Below, in pieces: positions 34,625 through 43,236 of a stretch of DNA of 64,000 nt; positions within the stretch are counted from its first letter, which is position 1; every line of letters begins with the position of its first letter. The translations under genes were made by a program, and so were the position numbers. The notes beneath the pieces were generated by a model, which did no database searches, was not told where the DNA came from, and was given only the letters and a program-made list of their open reading frames with translations. The stretch comes from CADEDV01 sp964412375 (GTDB lineage: Bacteria > Bacteroidota > Bacteroidia > Chitinophagales > Chitinophagaceae), in assembly GCA_964412375.1 (NCBI GenBank), contig CAYPOD010000003.1, forward strand, positions 79,441 through 143,440. The letters are read 5' to 3'.

Positions 34625-37042
34625 ATGCTAAGAAACTATTTTAAAGTGGCGTTTCGCTACCTGCTACGGAACAAAAGCTATAGCAGTATTAATATACTGG
34701 GATTGGCCATTGGTATCACCTGCTGCATACTTATCATGTTGTTTGTGCGCAGCGAATGGAGCTATGATCGTTTTCACTCAAAAGCCAGCCGCATATACCG
34801 GGCCTGGTTGTATGAAAAGTATGAAGGGCAAACTTTTACTAATACACTTACCCCAATTCCTCTTGGCCCGGCATTGCAAAGTAATATCACAGATGTGGAA
34901 TCTTTTTGCCGGGTGTATGCTTTTAGTACACTGGTTCAATACAAGAACGAACGGTTCAACGAGCCTGTAAATATGGTGGACTCCAATTTTTTCAGCCTCT
35001 TTGATTTTAAATTGGTGGAAGGAAAGGCACAAACGGTTTTTCCGAACGGTAATGCCCTGGTACTTTCTGAAAGAATTGCAAAAAAGTATTTTGGCGGTCA
35101 GCCTGCCATTGGTCAAATGCTGGATCTGCAGTTAGGCGACGAAAGTAAAATGTTCACAGTAACCGGTGTTTCCAAAGACCCGCCACAGGAATCCAGCATC
35201 CAGTTTGGAATGTTGATACCTCACTCCAATGAAAACCTGTTGTTCAGTGAAAGAACCATTACTTCCGGCTGGACAAGTGTGTTTGTAGAAACTTATGTGT
35301 TGGCAAAAGATGGATCTGACGGTAAGCAGATCGAATCAAAAATACCTGCTCTTGCCAAAAAAATAGCTGGTGATAATTATAAACCGGGTGAATACAATGT
35401 TTACTTCCAGCCCATCACTGATATACACCTGGATAAAAAATTACCGGAAGGTAACTCACCCGTTAGCGATCCGGCTTATGCTTATATACTCGGAACCATT
35501 GGTATTCTCATATTGCTGATAGCCTGTATAAATTTTGTTACACTTTCTGTAGGTCGTTCCACTACAAGGGCAATGGAGGTGGGAGTAAGAAAAGTGATGG
35601 GAGCTGACAGGCGACAGCTCATGCGCCAGTTTTGGGGAGAGGCCCTGCTGACAGTGCTTATTTCTTTTGCAGTAGCTATCTTACTTTCTTTTCTGTTCCT
35701 CAAACCGTTCAATGCGATTGCCAATAAAGAGATGATGATCACTTTTGACGGATTTACTATTTTGTTTTTTACCGGCATCATTATTATTGTCGGGCTGATC
35801 GCAGGTATCTATCCGGCTGTTGTTCTTTCCGGGTTTACACCGGTAAAGGTGCTGAAAGGACGTCTGCAAACAGCTGTTGGTATCGGTTTATTCCGCAAAG
35901 GCTTAATAGCTTGTCAGTTTGTAGCCTCTATTATGATGATCATCGGCACAATAGTGATTGGACAGCAACTGAGTTTTTTGCGAAATAAAAATCTTGGCTA
36001 TGACAGGGAACATGTCGTGGTTGTTCCAACCAATAAACCAAGGGCAGAAGGATACCCGCTGGCTGAGCGTTTCCGGGCCGAATTGATAAAGAATCCGCAG
36101 GTGGTCAGTACAGCAACCAGCATGTTCAGTTTTTCTGAACCGGGTTGGGTCACTGCAGGCTTCGAGGATGAAAAAGGAGTTTATCGCAATTTCAGGTTGA
36201 ATGCCATTGACGCTGATTTTGTAAATACGATGGATCTTGAAATAATCGCAGGCAGAAATTTTTTAGCTTCAAATGCAGCGGATCTCACCTCGGCAGTGAT
36301 AGTGAATGAAACGTTTGTGAAAGAATATGGATGGTCAGACCCCATTGGAAAAAAATTGCCGGGTCGTTATCGGCAGGAAGTAATCGGTGTGGTAAAGGAT
36401 TTTCATTTCGAATCTTTGCACAGTAAGATACAACCGCTTGTTTTAGCAATGAGACCTGATTCCATTTTTCGCTGGTCAAATGACATTGCTATGGTTTTTT
36501 CTCCACAGCCACGGATCAATGTGCGGTTGAAAGGCGGTAACCTGCAGGAACAGGTTGCCTTTTTGCAGGCTGCCTGGAAGTCCGTTGCTCCTGACCAGGA
36601 TTTTGAATACCGCTTCCTCGATGAATCATTAAATGCGATGTACCGTGAAGAACAACGATTGGGCAAAGTGGTCTGCATCGCTTCTGTTCTTTCGATATTT
36701 ATTGCCTGCATGGGATTGTTTGGTCTTGCAACATTGGTGGTAGTAAGAAGAACAAAAGAGATCGGCATTAGGAAAGTGCTGGGCGCCGACGTTAAAGGGT
36801 TGGTGGGTTTATTATCAAAAGACTTTATTGTGCTGGTTGGCATTGCTGCATTGGTCGCATTTCCTATTGCCTGGTGGGCCTTGAACAAATGGTTACAGGA
36901 TTTTGCTTACCGAATTAGCATTGAGTGGTGGGTGTTTATCGCAGCAGCGGCAGCGACTTTGCTGATCGCATTACTGACAGTCGGTTTCCAGGCTGTGAAA
37001 GCGGCTATTGCAAATCCGGTCAAATCATTACGAACTGAATAA
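34625..37042 (+). CDS. FtsX/MacB-type ABC permease, tandem copy 3
   Basis: Third paralogue, 805 residues, beginning MLRNYFKVAFRYLLRNKSYS. The first core domain follows the helix IGITCCILIMLFV; the middle helices begin with ILILLIACINFVTLSVGRSTTRAMEVGVRKVMGA, and the last set follows VVRRTKEIGIRKVLGAD. It uses the same helix-core-helix-core-helix plan and the same NPVKSLRTE ending. The gap to copy 2 is 10 bases and the gap to copy 4 is 10 bases, so all four are cotranscribed and probably translated at similar levels. Confidence 0.88.
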   Translation: MLRNYFKVAFRYLLRNKSYSSINILGLAIGITCCILIMLFVRSEWSYDRFHSKASRIYRAWLYEKYEGQTFTNTLTPIPLGPALQSNITDVESFCRVYAFSTLVQYKNERFNEPVNMVDSNFFSLFDFKLVEGKAQTVFPNGNALVLSERIAKKYFGGQPAIGQMLDLQLGDESKMFTVTGVSKDPPQESSIQFGMLIPHSNENLLFSERTITSGWTSVFVETYVLAKDGSDGKQIESKIPALAKKIAGDNYKPGEYNVYFQPITDIHLDKKLPEGNSPVSDPAYAYILGTIGILILLIACINFVTLSVGRSTTRAMEVGVRKVMGADRRQLMRQFWGEALLTVLISFAVAILLSFLFLKPFNAIANKEMMITFDGFTILFFTGIIIIVGLIAGIYPAVVLSGFTPVKVLKGRLQTAVGIGLFRKGLIACQFVASIMMIIGTIVIGQQLSFLRNKNLGYDREHVVVVPTNKPRAEGYPLAERFRAELIKNPQVVSTATSMFSFSEPGWVTAGFEDEKGVYRNFRLNAIDADFVNTMDLEIIAGRNFLASNAADLTSAVIVNETFVKEYGWSDPIGKKLPGRYRQEVIGVVKDFHFESLHSKIQPLVLAMRPDSIFRWSNDIAMVFSPQPRINVRLKGGNLQEQVAFLQAAWKSVAPDQDFEYRFLDESLNAMYREEQRLGKVVCIASVLSIFIACMGLFGLATLVVVRRTKEIGIRKVLGADVKGLVGLLSKDFIVLVGIAALVAFPIAWWALNKWLQDFAYRISIEWWVFIAAAAATLLIALLTVGFQAVKAAIANPVKSLRTE

Positions 37043-37052
37043 AAGTATAGCC

Positions 37053-39503
37053 ATGATAAAGCATTATTTCAAGATCGCTTTGCGAAACCTGGGCCGGCAA
37101 AAAATATTGTCATTCATCAATATTTCCGGGCTCTCGATTGGACTTGCCTGTTTTTCCCTGTTCTTATTATATGCCGTGAATGAATTCAACTTCGACAGGT
37201 TTCATGCAAAGGCGGATAATATTTATCGTATGTACCGCTGGACAGAGTCCATGAACGGGCAACCTGCCGGTGGCGATGTGTATTTGCCTTCCCCGTTAGG
37301 ACCGGCGATGAAGGAAGAATTTCCCGATGTTGTGAATTATGTTCGGCTTAGGGAAGGGTGGGGAGAAAGTTTTGTCAAAGCCGGTAACAAAGTGTTGCGG
37401 ATGGAGGTTTCTTACGCCGACCCGCAATTTTTTGATGTATTTACTTTCCCGTTGTTATATGGAAATCCCCAAACAGCGCTGAGTGATTTGAATAACATTG
37501 TGCTGACGAAAGACAAGGCAAAAGAAATTTTTGGAGCAGAGAATGTAGTGGGCAGGACGATTGAAATCAAGATAGAAGATGCCTTTGTGCCCTTTACCAT
37601 CAGTGCCGTTTCAGAAAATATACCACCTAACTCTTCCCTGCAATTTCAATTGCTTGGAAGTTTTCATTATATGGAGACAACCCAATCCGGCAAGAGAGGA
37701 GTGAACAACTGGAGAAGATCGGTTTATCCTACCTATGTACAGTTGAGAGAAGGAAGCGGCCTGATGAATGATGTGGCAAAGCTGGCATCTTTTCGCAGTA
37801 AGTTTTACCCTGATGAAGAAAAACAATTAAAGGAAGGCGGGTATAAATGGGAGGTGTCAGGGCCTCCGGTCAGGTATGGATTGCAACCACTGAAGACCAT
37901 GCACACAGATACCTCAATATTCGGGGGGGTAGTCGGGAATGTAAATCCAAAATCAATCTGGATACTGCTGAGTATTGCAGGTGCAGTACTGCTTCTTGCC
38001 TGCATCAATTTTACCACTCTCGCCATCGGACGTTCTGCAAGAAGGGCCAAAGAAGTCGGTGTCAGAAAAGTAATAGGTGGCCAAAGAAAACAGTTGGCTG
38101 CTCAGTTTCTTGCCGAAGCTGTTTTGCTGAGCATTCTGTCGGCCATGCTTGGATTACTGCTGGCAAAATTACTGCTACCTTATTTCAGCCGGCTTTCCGG
38201 AAGAGAATTGCAATTTTCTTTCTCCCTGTTTCCGGAACTGATATGGATGCTGGCTGGGTTGACTTTGCTGGTGGGATTGCTTGCCGGCAGTTATCCTGCA
38301 CTGGTATTGTCAGGGTTCAGGCCTATTGAAGTGTTGAAAAGCAAGATCAGGGTAAGTGGTTCTAATTTATTCACACGGTCACTCGTCACCATTCAGTTTG
38401 CTGTATCTGTCGGGCTTATCATCAGCACGATGATCATTTTGCAGCAAACAAATTTTATGACCGGTAAGAATCCGGGCTTCAATAAGGAAAACGTGGTGGT
38501 GGTGGATGCCAGCGAAACTAAAAGCAAAGAGATATATCCTTTATTCAAACAGGCAATGCTTAACAGAGCTGATGTGGAAGGAGTGGCTGCTGCTGAGCTG
38601 GGTTTAGGTGAAGGAACTGGTTGGAGCCGTTCTGGTTTTGATTACAACGGCACCAACAAAAGTGTGTTTGAATATTATGTTGACAATGATTATCTGAAAG
38701 TACTGGGTATGCAATTGCTGGCAGGGAGAAACTTTGATGCTAAATTTTCTGAAGACAGCTTCCGGTCAGTTATTGTTAATGAAGCAATGATAAAAGATTT
38801 TGGATGGACACTGGAGAATGCAGTTGGCCAGGTGCTGAATAATTACCACGAAGAAGCCCCGGCAGACAGGCAGCCGGTGGTGGTAGGTGTGGTAAAAGAT
38901 TTTCATTTCAGGTCATTTAAAGAAGTGGTGCAGCCGCAAATGTTTCACCAGTTTGCCGACTATGCGCCGTTTAAATTTTTTGTACGCCTAAAACCAGGAA
39001 GCCCGGCGCCGGCGTTGGCAGCCATGCAAAAAGCATGGAGCAGTGCAGTGCCGGACCTTCCGTTCAAGTATAGTTTTTTGGATGAAAAAATTGATGCTTT
39101 TTATAAAGCAGAGCAACGGTGGAGCAGAATTATCGGCTGGGCAGCAGGTATATCTGTTTTCCTGGCCTGCCTGGGATTGTTTGGACTGGCCGCATTAGCT
39201 GCGGTGAACCGCACCAAGGAGATCGGCATCCGTAAGGTATTGGGTGCATCGCTACCCGGAATCGTAGGCTTGTTGTCAAAAGATTTTCTGAAACTGGTCT
39301 TGCTGGCATTGCTCATTGCAGCGCCGCTGGCCTGGTATTTCATGAATAAATGGTTGCAGGATTTCCCTTACCGGATCGCTATCGGCTGGTGGATATTTGC
39401 TATTGCCGGTTTACTCGCAATAATTATTGCATTTATCACAATCGGTTTCCAGGCGGTTAAAGCCGGTGTAGCAAACCCTGTAAAAAGTTTACGAACAGAA
39501 TAA
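37053..39503 (+). CDS. FtsX/MacB-type ABC permease, tandem copy 4
   Basis: Fourth paralogue, 816 residues, starting MIKHYFKIALRNLGRQK. The start at ATG 37053 is preferred to the in-frame ATG at 37008, which lies inside copy 3, because the conserved N-terminal motif begins here and the ATG follows the same AGTATAGCC context as copy 1. The FtsX segments read CINFTTLAIGRSARRAKEVGVRKVIGG and VNRTKEIGIRKVLGASL. The ending is again NPVKSLRTE. It precedes the intact ATPase by 9 bases, so this copy is the nearest candidate partner for that ATPase. Confidence 0.88.
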   Translation: MIKHYFKIALRNLGRQKILSFINISGLSIGLACFSLFLLYAVNEFNFDRFHAKADNIYRMYRWTESMNGQPAGGDVYLPSPLGPAMKEEFPDVVNYVRLREGWGESFVKAGNKVLRMEVSYADPQFFDVFTFPLLYGNPQTALSDLNNIVLTKDKAKEIFGAENVVGRTIEIKIEDAFVPFTISAVSENIPPNSSLQFQLLGSFHYMETTQSGKRGVNNWRRSVYPTYVQLREGSGLMNDVAKLASFRSKFYPDEEKQLKEGGYKWEVSGPPVRYGLQPLKTMHTDTSIFGGVVGNVNPKSIWILLSIAGAVLLLACINFTTLAIGRSARRAKEVGVRKVIGGQRKQLAAQFLAEAVLLSILSAMLGLLLAKLLLPYFSRLSGRELQFSFSLFPELIWMLAGLTLLVGLLAGSYPALVLSGFRPIEVLKSKIRVSGSNLFTRSLVTIQFAVSVGLIISTMIILQQTNFMTGKNPGFNKENVVVVDASETKSKEIYPLFKQAMLNRADVEGVAAAELGLGEGTGWSRSGFDYNGTNKSVFEYYVDNDYLKVLGMQLLAGRNFDAKFSEDSFRSVIVNEAMIKDFGWTLENAVGQVLNNYHEEAPADRQPVVVGVVKDFHFRSFKEVVQPQMFHQFADYAPFKFFVRLKPGSPAPALAAMQKAWSSAVPDLPFKYSFLDEKIDAFYKAEQRWSRIIGWAAGISVFLACLGLFGLAALAAVNRTKEIGIRKVLGASLPGIVGLLSKDFLKLVLLALLIAAPLAWYFMNKWLQDFPYRIAIGWWIFAIAGLLAIIIAFITIGFQAVKAGVANPVKSLRTE

Positions 39504-39512
39504 ATACTAATC

Positions 39513-40175
39513 ATGATTGAACTGAAAGGAATTTACAAATGGGTGAATACGGGTAACAACCGCATCTTTTTGTTGAAGGATATTGACCTCTCCGTGAAGG
39601 AAGGGGAATTTATTTCCATCATGGGACCTTCAGGTTCAGGAAAGTCAACCTTGCTGAATGTTATTGGTATGCTCGACGAATGGAATGAAGGAGAATATCG
39701 TTTTTTACATGAAGAGGTGCATAAGATGAAAGAAAAACAGCGGTCACAGTTGTATAAACGATACATCGGCTTTGTTTTCCAGGCCTATCACCTGATTGAT
39801 GAACTGACAGTTTATGAAAACATTGAAACGCCATTGATTTACCAGGATATTAAAACTTCCGAAAGAAAAGCAATGGTAGCTGATATGCTGGACAGGTTCA
39901 ATATTGTAGGAAAAAAAGATCTGTTCCCGACACAACTTTCAGGCGGGCAACAGCAATTGGTGGGAATTGCAAGGGCGTTGATCGCCAAACCAAAGTTGTT
40001 ACTGGCTGATGAACCTACCGGAAACCTCAATTCCAAACAGGGTGAAGAGATCATGGATCTTTTCAAAGAATTAAACAAAGAAGGGGTGACGATCATCCAG
40101 GTGACCCATTCAGAAAAAAATGCTTCTTACGGGTCACGCATCATCAACCTGCTGGATGGGATGATTGTGAAATAG
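39513..40175 (+). CDS. ABC transporter ATPase (MacB/LolD type), intact
   Basis: Cytoplasmic nucleotide-binding subunit of 220 residues with all key elements: Walker A GPSGSGKST (about residues 38-46), Q-loop FVFQAYHL, signature LSGGQQQ, Walker B LLLADEPTGNLNS and H-loop VTHSEK. After the signature the usual Arg-Val-Ala is Leu-Val-Gly (QQQLVGIARAL), a mild departure from the family. It would drive the FtsX-type permeases. As the upstream ATPase is frameshifted, this may be the only functional engine of the operon. Confidence 0.9.
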   Translation: MIELKGIYKWVNTGNNRIFLLKDIDLSVKEGEFISIMGPSGSGKSTLLNVIGMLDEWNEGEYRFLHEEVHKMKEKQRSQLYKRYIGFVFQAYHLIDELTVYENIETPLIYQDIKTSERKAMVADMLDRFNIVGKKDLFPTQLSGGQQQLVGIARALIAKPKLLLADEPTGNLNSKQGEEIMDLFKELNKEGVTIIQVTHSEKNASYGSRIINLLDGMIVK

Positions 40176-40196
40176 TTTTGAAACCAATCAATGTGT

Positions 40197-41627
40197 ATGA
40201 AAAAGTTTTTTGGAGTTTGTGTAATTCAATTGTTGCTGACAGTAATGCTGTATTCCCAGCCGGTAATTACAGGAAAGGTGAACCTGCGGCAATGTGTGGA
40301 AACTGCGATTGCCAATAATCTAGGTGTGCGGCAAAGCGGCCTGCAGGCGGAAACGAATGAGATCAACTGGAAACAGGCTAAACAAAATATGTTGCCCAAC
40401 CTGAATGCTTTTGCCAATCATGGCATTAACAGGGGGCGGAGTATTGACCCGTTCACCAACAGTTTTATCAACCAGCAGATCAATTTTGCAGGATATGGCC
40501 TTAGCTCCGGAGTGGTATTGTTCAACGGGCTTTCCTTGCAGCATACGGCACAGCAAACCAAGCTGGCTTATGATGCTTCTATCATGGATCTGCAGCAACA
40601 GAAAGATAATATCACCCTGAACATCATTCTTGCTTACCTGCTGGTGTTGAGTAATGAAGATGTGCTGGCTCAACTTACAAACCAGGCAGAATTGACTCAA
40701 AGGCAGGTGGAACGGCTGGAGCTGATGAATAAGGAGGGAGCTATAGCCCCTTTCCTCTTGGCTGATCTGCACGGACAATATGCCAATGACAAGCTTAACA
40801 TCATCACGGCTAAGAATGCACTGGAATCAGCGAGGCTGAATCTTTGTCAATTGATGAATATACAGTACTCAAAAGACTTGTCACCCGAGCGGCTCGAAAC
40901 CGGTTCGGCACTGCAACGATACGAAGAAGAGCCTGGTAATATTTATCAAACCGCTTTGCAGCAGTTTGCACAAGTGAAGGCTGCCGACCTGCGGCTACGA
41001 AGCGCCGGGAAAGGAGTGAAAGCCGCGAAGGGAGCTTTGTTTCCGGTGCTTAGTTTTGGGGTGAACCTTAATACAAATTATTCCAGTGCAGCAGCGCAGA
41101 GTTTTTATATCAATACAACAGAAGTTGTTTCAAATGACTTTGTGCTTGTCAACGGAAATCCTTTACCCGTAATTAAACAAAGGGATAATTTCAACACGGA
41201 GAAGATCACTTATAGCCGGCAACTGAACAATAACCTGTTTGGTTCAGCAGGTCTTAACCTGCGCATTCCCATTTTTAATGGCAATCAAAGCCGAAACAGG
41301 ATAAGGCTGGCGCAGATAGAAGAAAAGAACACGAATGCCGTTTTGCAAACTGTAAAAACACAATTGCAGCAGGCCATTGAGCAAGCACACCTGGATATGC
41401 AAACGGCTTCAGAGCGATATAAAGCCCTGCTTGAACAGCAGGCAGCTTTTGCGGAATCATTCAGGGCGGCTGAGATACGGTTTAACGAAGGAGTCGGCAA
41501 CTCCATCGATTACCTGACTGCTAAGAACAATCTTGACCGGGCCCGCATCAACCTGATCAATGCACAATATGATTATTTGTTACGGACCAAAGTGCTTGAT
41601 TATTATAAGGGAGTTATTATTTGGTAG
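40197..41627 (+). CDS. TolC-family outer-membrane efflux protein
   Basis: Outer-membrane factor that would complete the adaptor-ABC-channel path to the outside. An N-terminal signal peptide (MKKFFGVCVIQLLLTVMLYS) is followed by VNLRQCVETAIANNLGVRQ, the standard TolC opening, and two OEP repeats with long helices (about 45-230 and 255-470). Beta-strand segments such as NAFANHGINRGRSIDPF lie between. The length of 476 residues is typical. ATG 40197 is chosen; an in-frame ATG 6 bases upstream is equally possible. It is the last gene of the export operon and converges on the minus-strand stress genes. Confidence 0.88.
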   Translation: MKKFFGVCVIQLLLTVMLYSQPVITGKVNLRQCVETAIANNLGVRQSGLQAETNEINWKQAKQNMLPNLNAFANHGINRGRSIDPFTNSFINQQINFAGYGLSSGVVLFNGLSLQHTAQQTKLAYDASIMDLQQQKDNITLNIILAYLLVLSNEDVLAQLTNQAELTQRQVERLELMNKEGAIAPFLLADLHGQYANDKLNIITAKNALESARLNLCQLMNIQYSKDLSPERLETGSALQRYEEEPGNIYQTALQQFAQVKAADLRLRSAGKGVKAAKGALFPVLSFGVNLNTNYSSAAAQSFYINTTEVVSNDFVLVNGNPLPVIKQRDNFNTEKITYSRQLNNNLFGSAGLNLRIPIFNGNQSRNRIRLAQIEEKNTNAVLQTVKTQLQQAIEQAHLDMQTASERYKALLEQQAAFAESFRAAEIRFNEGVGNSIDYLTAKNNLDRARINLINAQYDYLLRTKVLDYYKGVIIW

Positions 41628-41650
41628 GGTGATTGGTTTTGAAGAAAATG

Positions 41651-41896
41651 TTAGTTTTCTTCCCTTTCAACGGTAATCGTACATTCTTTGATCAAAGCCG
41701 CCATGCCGCCAACGGCAGCCAGCACCGGTGCAAACACTGTTCCCACCACGCCGAAAGTCAGCGGAAAACTCATAATCTCTTTTCCGTCTTTATCATGGAT
41801 AGAGATCTTCCTGATATTACCCTCATGAATCAGCTCTTTAACTTTATTCAGCAATTTTTCACCCGTTACCTTAAAAGATTCTTTCGTTGTATTCAT
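41651..41896 (-). CDS. DUF4342-domain protein
   Basis: An 81-residue protein that fits the DUF4342 pattern: an N-terminal helix with KVTGEKLLNKVKELIHEGN, then RKISIHDKDGKEIMSFPLTFG, and a hydrophobic VVGTVFAPVLAAVGGMAAL segment. The biochemical role of the family is unknown. It is the last gene of the minus-strand stress region on this side and lies 31 bases after the lipoprotein gene, so the two are probably cotranscribed. It is the endpoint of the island next to the TolC gene. Confidence 0.7.
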   Translation of the reverse strand: MNTTKESFKVTGEKLLNKVKELIHEGNIRKISIHDKDGKEIMSFPLTFGVVGTVFAPVLAAVGGMAALIKECTITVEREEN

Positions 41897-41927
41897 ATTT
41901 TTTTATTTAAGATAGTTCATTTTTCTC

Positions 41928-42605
41928 TTATTTCATCGCAGCCACTTTGCTGCTTTTGTCAGCTTCTTTAATATTTTGCAGCACTTTTTTCTTCAGCATA
42001 TCACTCACAATCATCTTACCATATTCATGCCCCAGGCTTTCCGATGAAACAGGATCAAAGGATTTGCTCTGTGCAGAATAGACCAGGTTACCGGTTGCCA
42101 TTTCATAAAGATTGCTTTCCCAGAAGAATTTAGTGTCTTCCACATAATAGCCAGGTGTGTATACCCTGCCATACATGGTGCGGTAATAACCATAGAAGCG
42201 GTCGTGATAAATGGAGTAAGGGGTATATGTAATCCTGCCCGGCACATAAAATCTTTCTTTTGTTTTATCCAGCAATACAATAGTAAGAACGGCATCAACA
42301 CCTGTTGCTTTTAATTTTTTCAAAGCCTGTTCTTCCGTCATATTCTCAAAAGTTTTTGGGTTATATTCTTCGCAGGAACAAACTGCATCATAGCCCAGTT
42401 CCCTGAGATCGCCGGCAATATGCTGTTCCATTTTTTCCCGTATAGTACGGTCCGCCTCATTGGCCAATGCCAGCACTACAATTTTCTTATACGAGGCCGG
42501 CTCTATATTCTCTGCTTTCCATGAACTGGTAATGTAGGACGTGGTGCTACAACCACCAAAGATCATCGCCAGGATGGTAAGAATAGCTGCTGTATTTCTT
42601 TTCAT
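41928..42605 (-). CDS. Predicted lipoprotein, DUF4136-like
   Basis: A 225-residue protein with a lipoprotein signal peptide: MKRNTAAILTILAMIFGGCS, in which the Cys (residue 19) is the predicted lipidation site. The mature part contains TSSWKAENIEPASYKKIVVLALANEAD and a later ATGVDAVLTIVLLDK, a layout resembling small periplasmic DUF4136-type lipoproteins; a Tyr-rich stretch (residues about 130-165) follows. The function is unknown. It starts only 26 bases past a strong terminator (42626-42650), so its promoter must be inside or beyond that structure, or it relies on read-through from hsp20. Confidence 0.65.
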   Translation of the reverse strand: MKRNTAAILTILAMIFGGCSTTSYITSSWKAENIEPASYKKIVVLALANEADRTIREKMEQHIAGDLRELGYDAVCSCEEYNPKTFENMTEEQALKKLKATGVDAVLTIVLLDKTKERFYVPGRITYTPYSIYHDRFYGYYRTMYGRVYTPGYYVEDTKFFWESNLYEMATGNLVYSAQSKSFDPVSSESLGHEYGKMIVSDMLKKKVLQNIKEADKSSKVAAMK

Positions 42606-42625
42606 GACAATTAATTTTTTTAGTT

Positions 42626-42650
42626 AAAAAGGCTCTGCATATGCAGAGCC
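42626..42650 (-). terminator. Rho-independent terminator after hsp20 (20-bp perfect palindrome)
   Basis: The segment 42631-42650 is a perfect palindrome, GGCTCTGCAT/ATGCAGAGCC, and on the minus strand it is followed at once by five T (42630-42626). This is a strong intrinsic terminator for the Hsp20 transcript. It also lies just upstream of the lipoprotein gene, so it may act as an attenuator between the two. Confidence 0.85.
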
Positions 42651-42672
42651 TCAAGCCATCATATAGCTGGCT

Positions 42673-43119
42673 TTACTTTACAGCGATCTTGCGACCAGCT
42701 GTATTTTTTTTGGTTACTTCCACTTTAGGAAGAACCAGTTTCAGCTCGCCGTTTTCATACTTTGCATCAATCTTTTCTTTGTTCACGTCTTCCGGGAGTG
42801 TAAAACTGCGGCTGAAGGAAGAATAGTTGTATTCCTTTCGTGTGTATTTGGTTTCTTTTTCTTCTTTGCTTTCCTCTTTTTCGCTGCTGATGGTGAGCAT
42901 ATTGCCATCCATTTCAATAGCGAAATCTTCTTTACGCATACCGGGAGCGGCCAGGCACACAACATAGTTTTCTTTGTTGTCCGTTACATTCACAGCCGGA
43001 ATTTTCATCACTTTGCCCCACAATCCTGCGTTATCAAACCATTCATTCCAGGGTTTAAAGAAATCTTCAAATACTGAAGGAACACTTTCACTACTTTTTA
43101 CTAATGATTTTGTTGCCAT
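42673..43119 (-). CDS. Hsp20 / alpha-crystallin family small heat shock protein
   Basis: ATP-independent holdase chaperone. The alpha-crystallin domain spans about residues 40-140: KIPAVNVTDNKENYVVCLAAPGM, then FSRSFTLPEDVNKEKIDAKYENGELKL, with the family's A-x-x-x-N-G-x-L block. The C-terminal I-x-V anchor is GRKIAVK. The start is taken at ATG 43119 (MATKSL); an in-frame ATG two codons upstream is possible. It is transcribed alone, with a strong terminator 22 bases after its stop, and heads the stress region next to the Ca2+ pump operon. Confidence 0.88.
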   Translation of the reverse strand: MATKSLVKSSESVPSVFEDFFKPWNEWFDNAGLWGKVMKIPAVNVTDNKENYVVCLAAPGMRKEDFAIEMDGNMLTISSEKEESKEEKETKYTRKEYNYSSFSRSFTLPEDVNKEKIDAKYENGELKLVLPKVEVTKKNTAGRKIAVK

Positions 43120-43236
43120 ATACACTTGGATTTAAAGAGTGATTGTAATTGATTTACACAATGAAGGTATCACCGGGGTATAGGGTATTCCTAAGACCGT
43201 CATCAGCCGGGCGGGTGAGTTTTGTCAGTTGCAGGG

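Noticed and set aside
36403..36888. 161-codon open frame on the minus strand
   Set aside because: Opposite permease copy 3; the product is low in hydrophobic order and shares no motif, so it is a shadow.
40320..40778. 152-codon open frame on the minus strand
   Set aside because: Opposite the TolC-family gene, whose long helices give open frames on the other strand.
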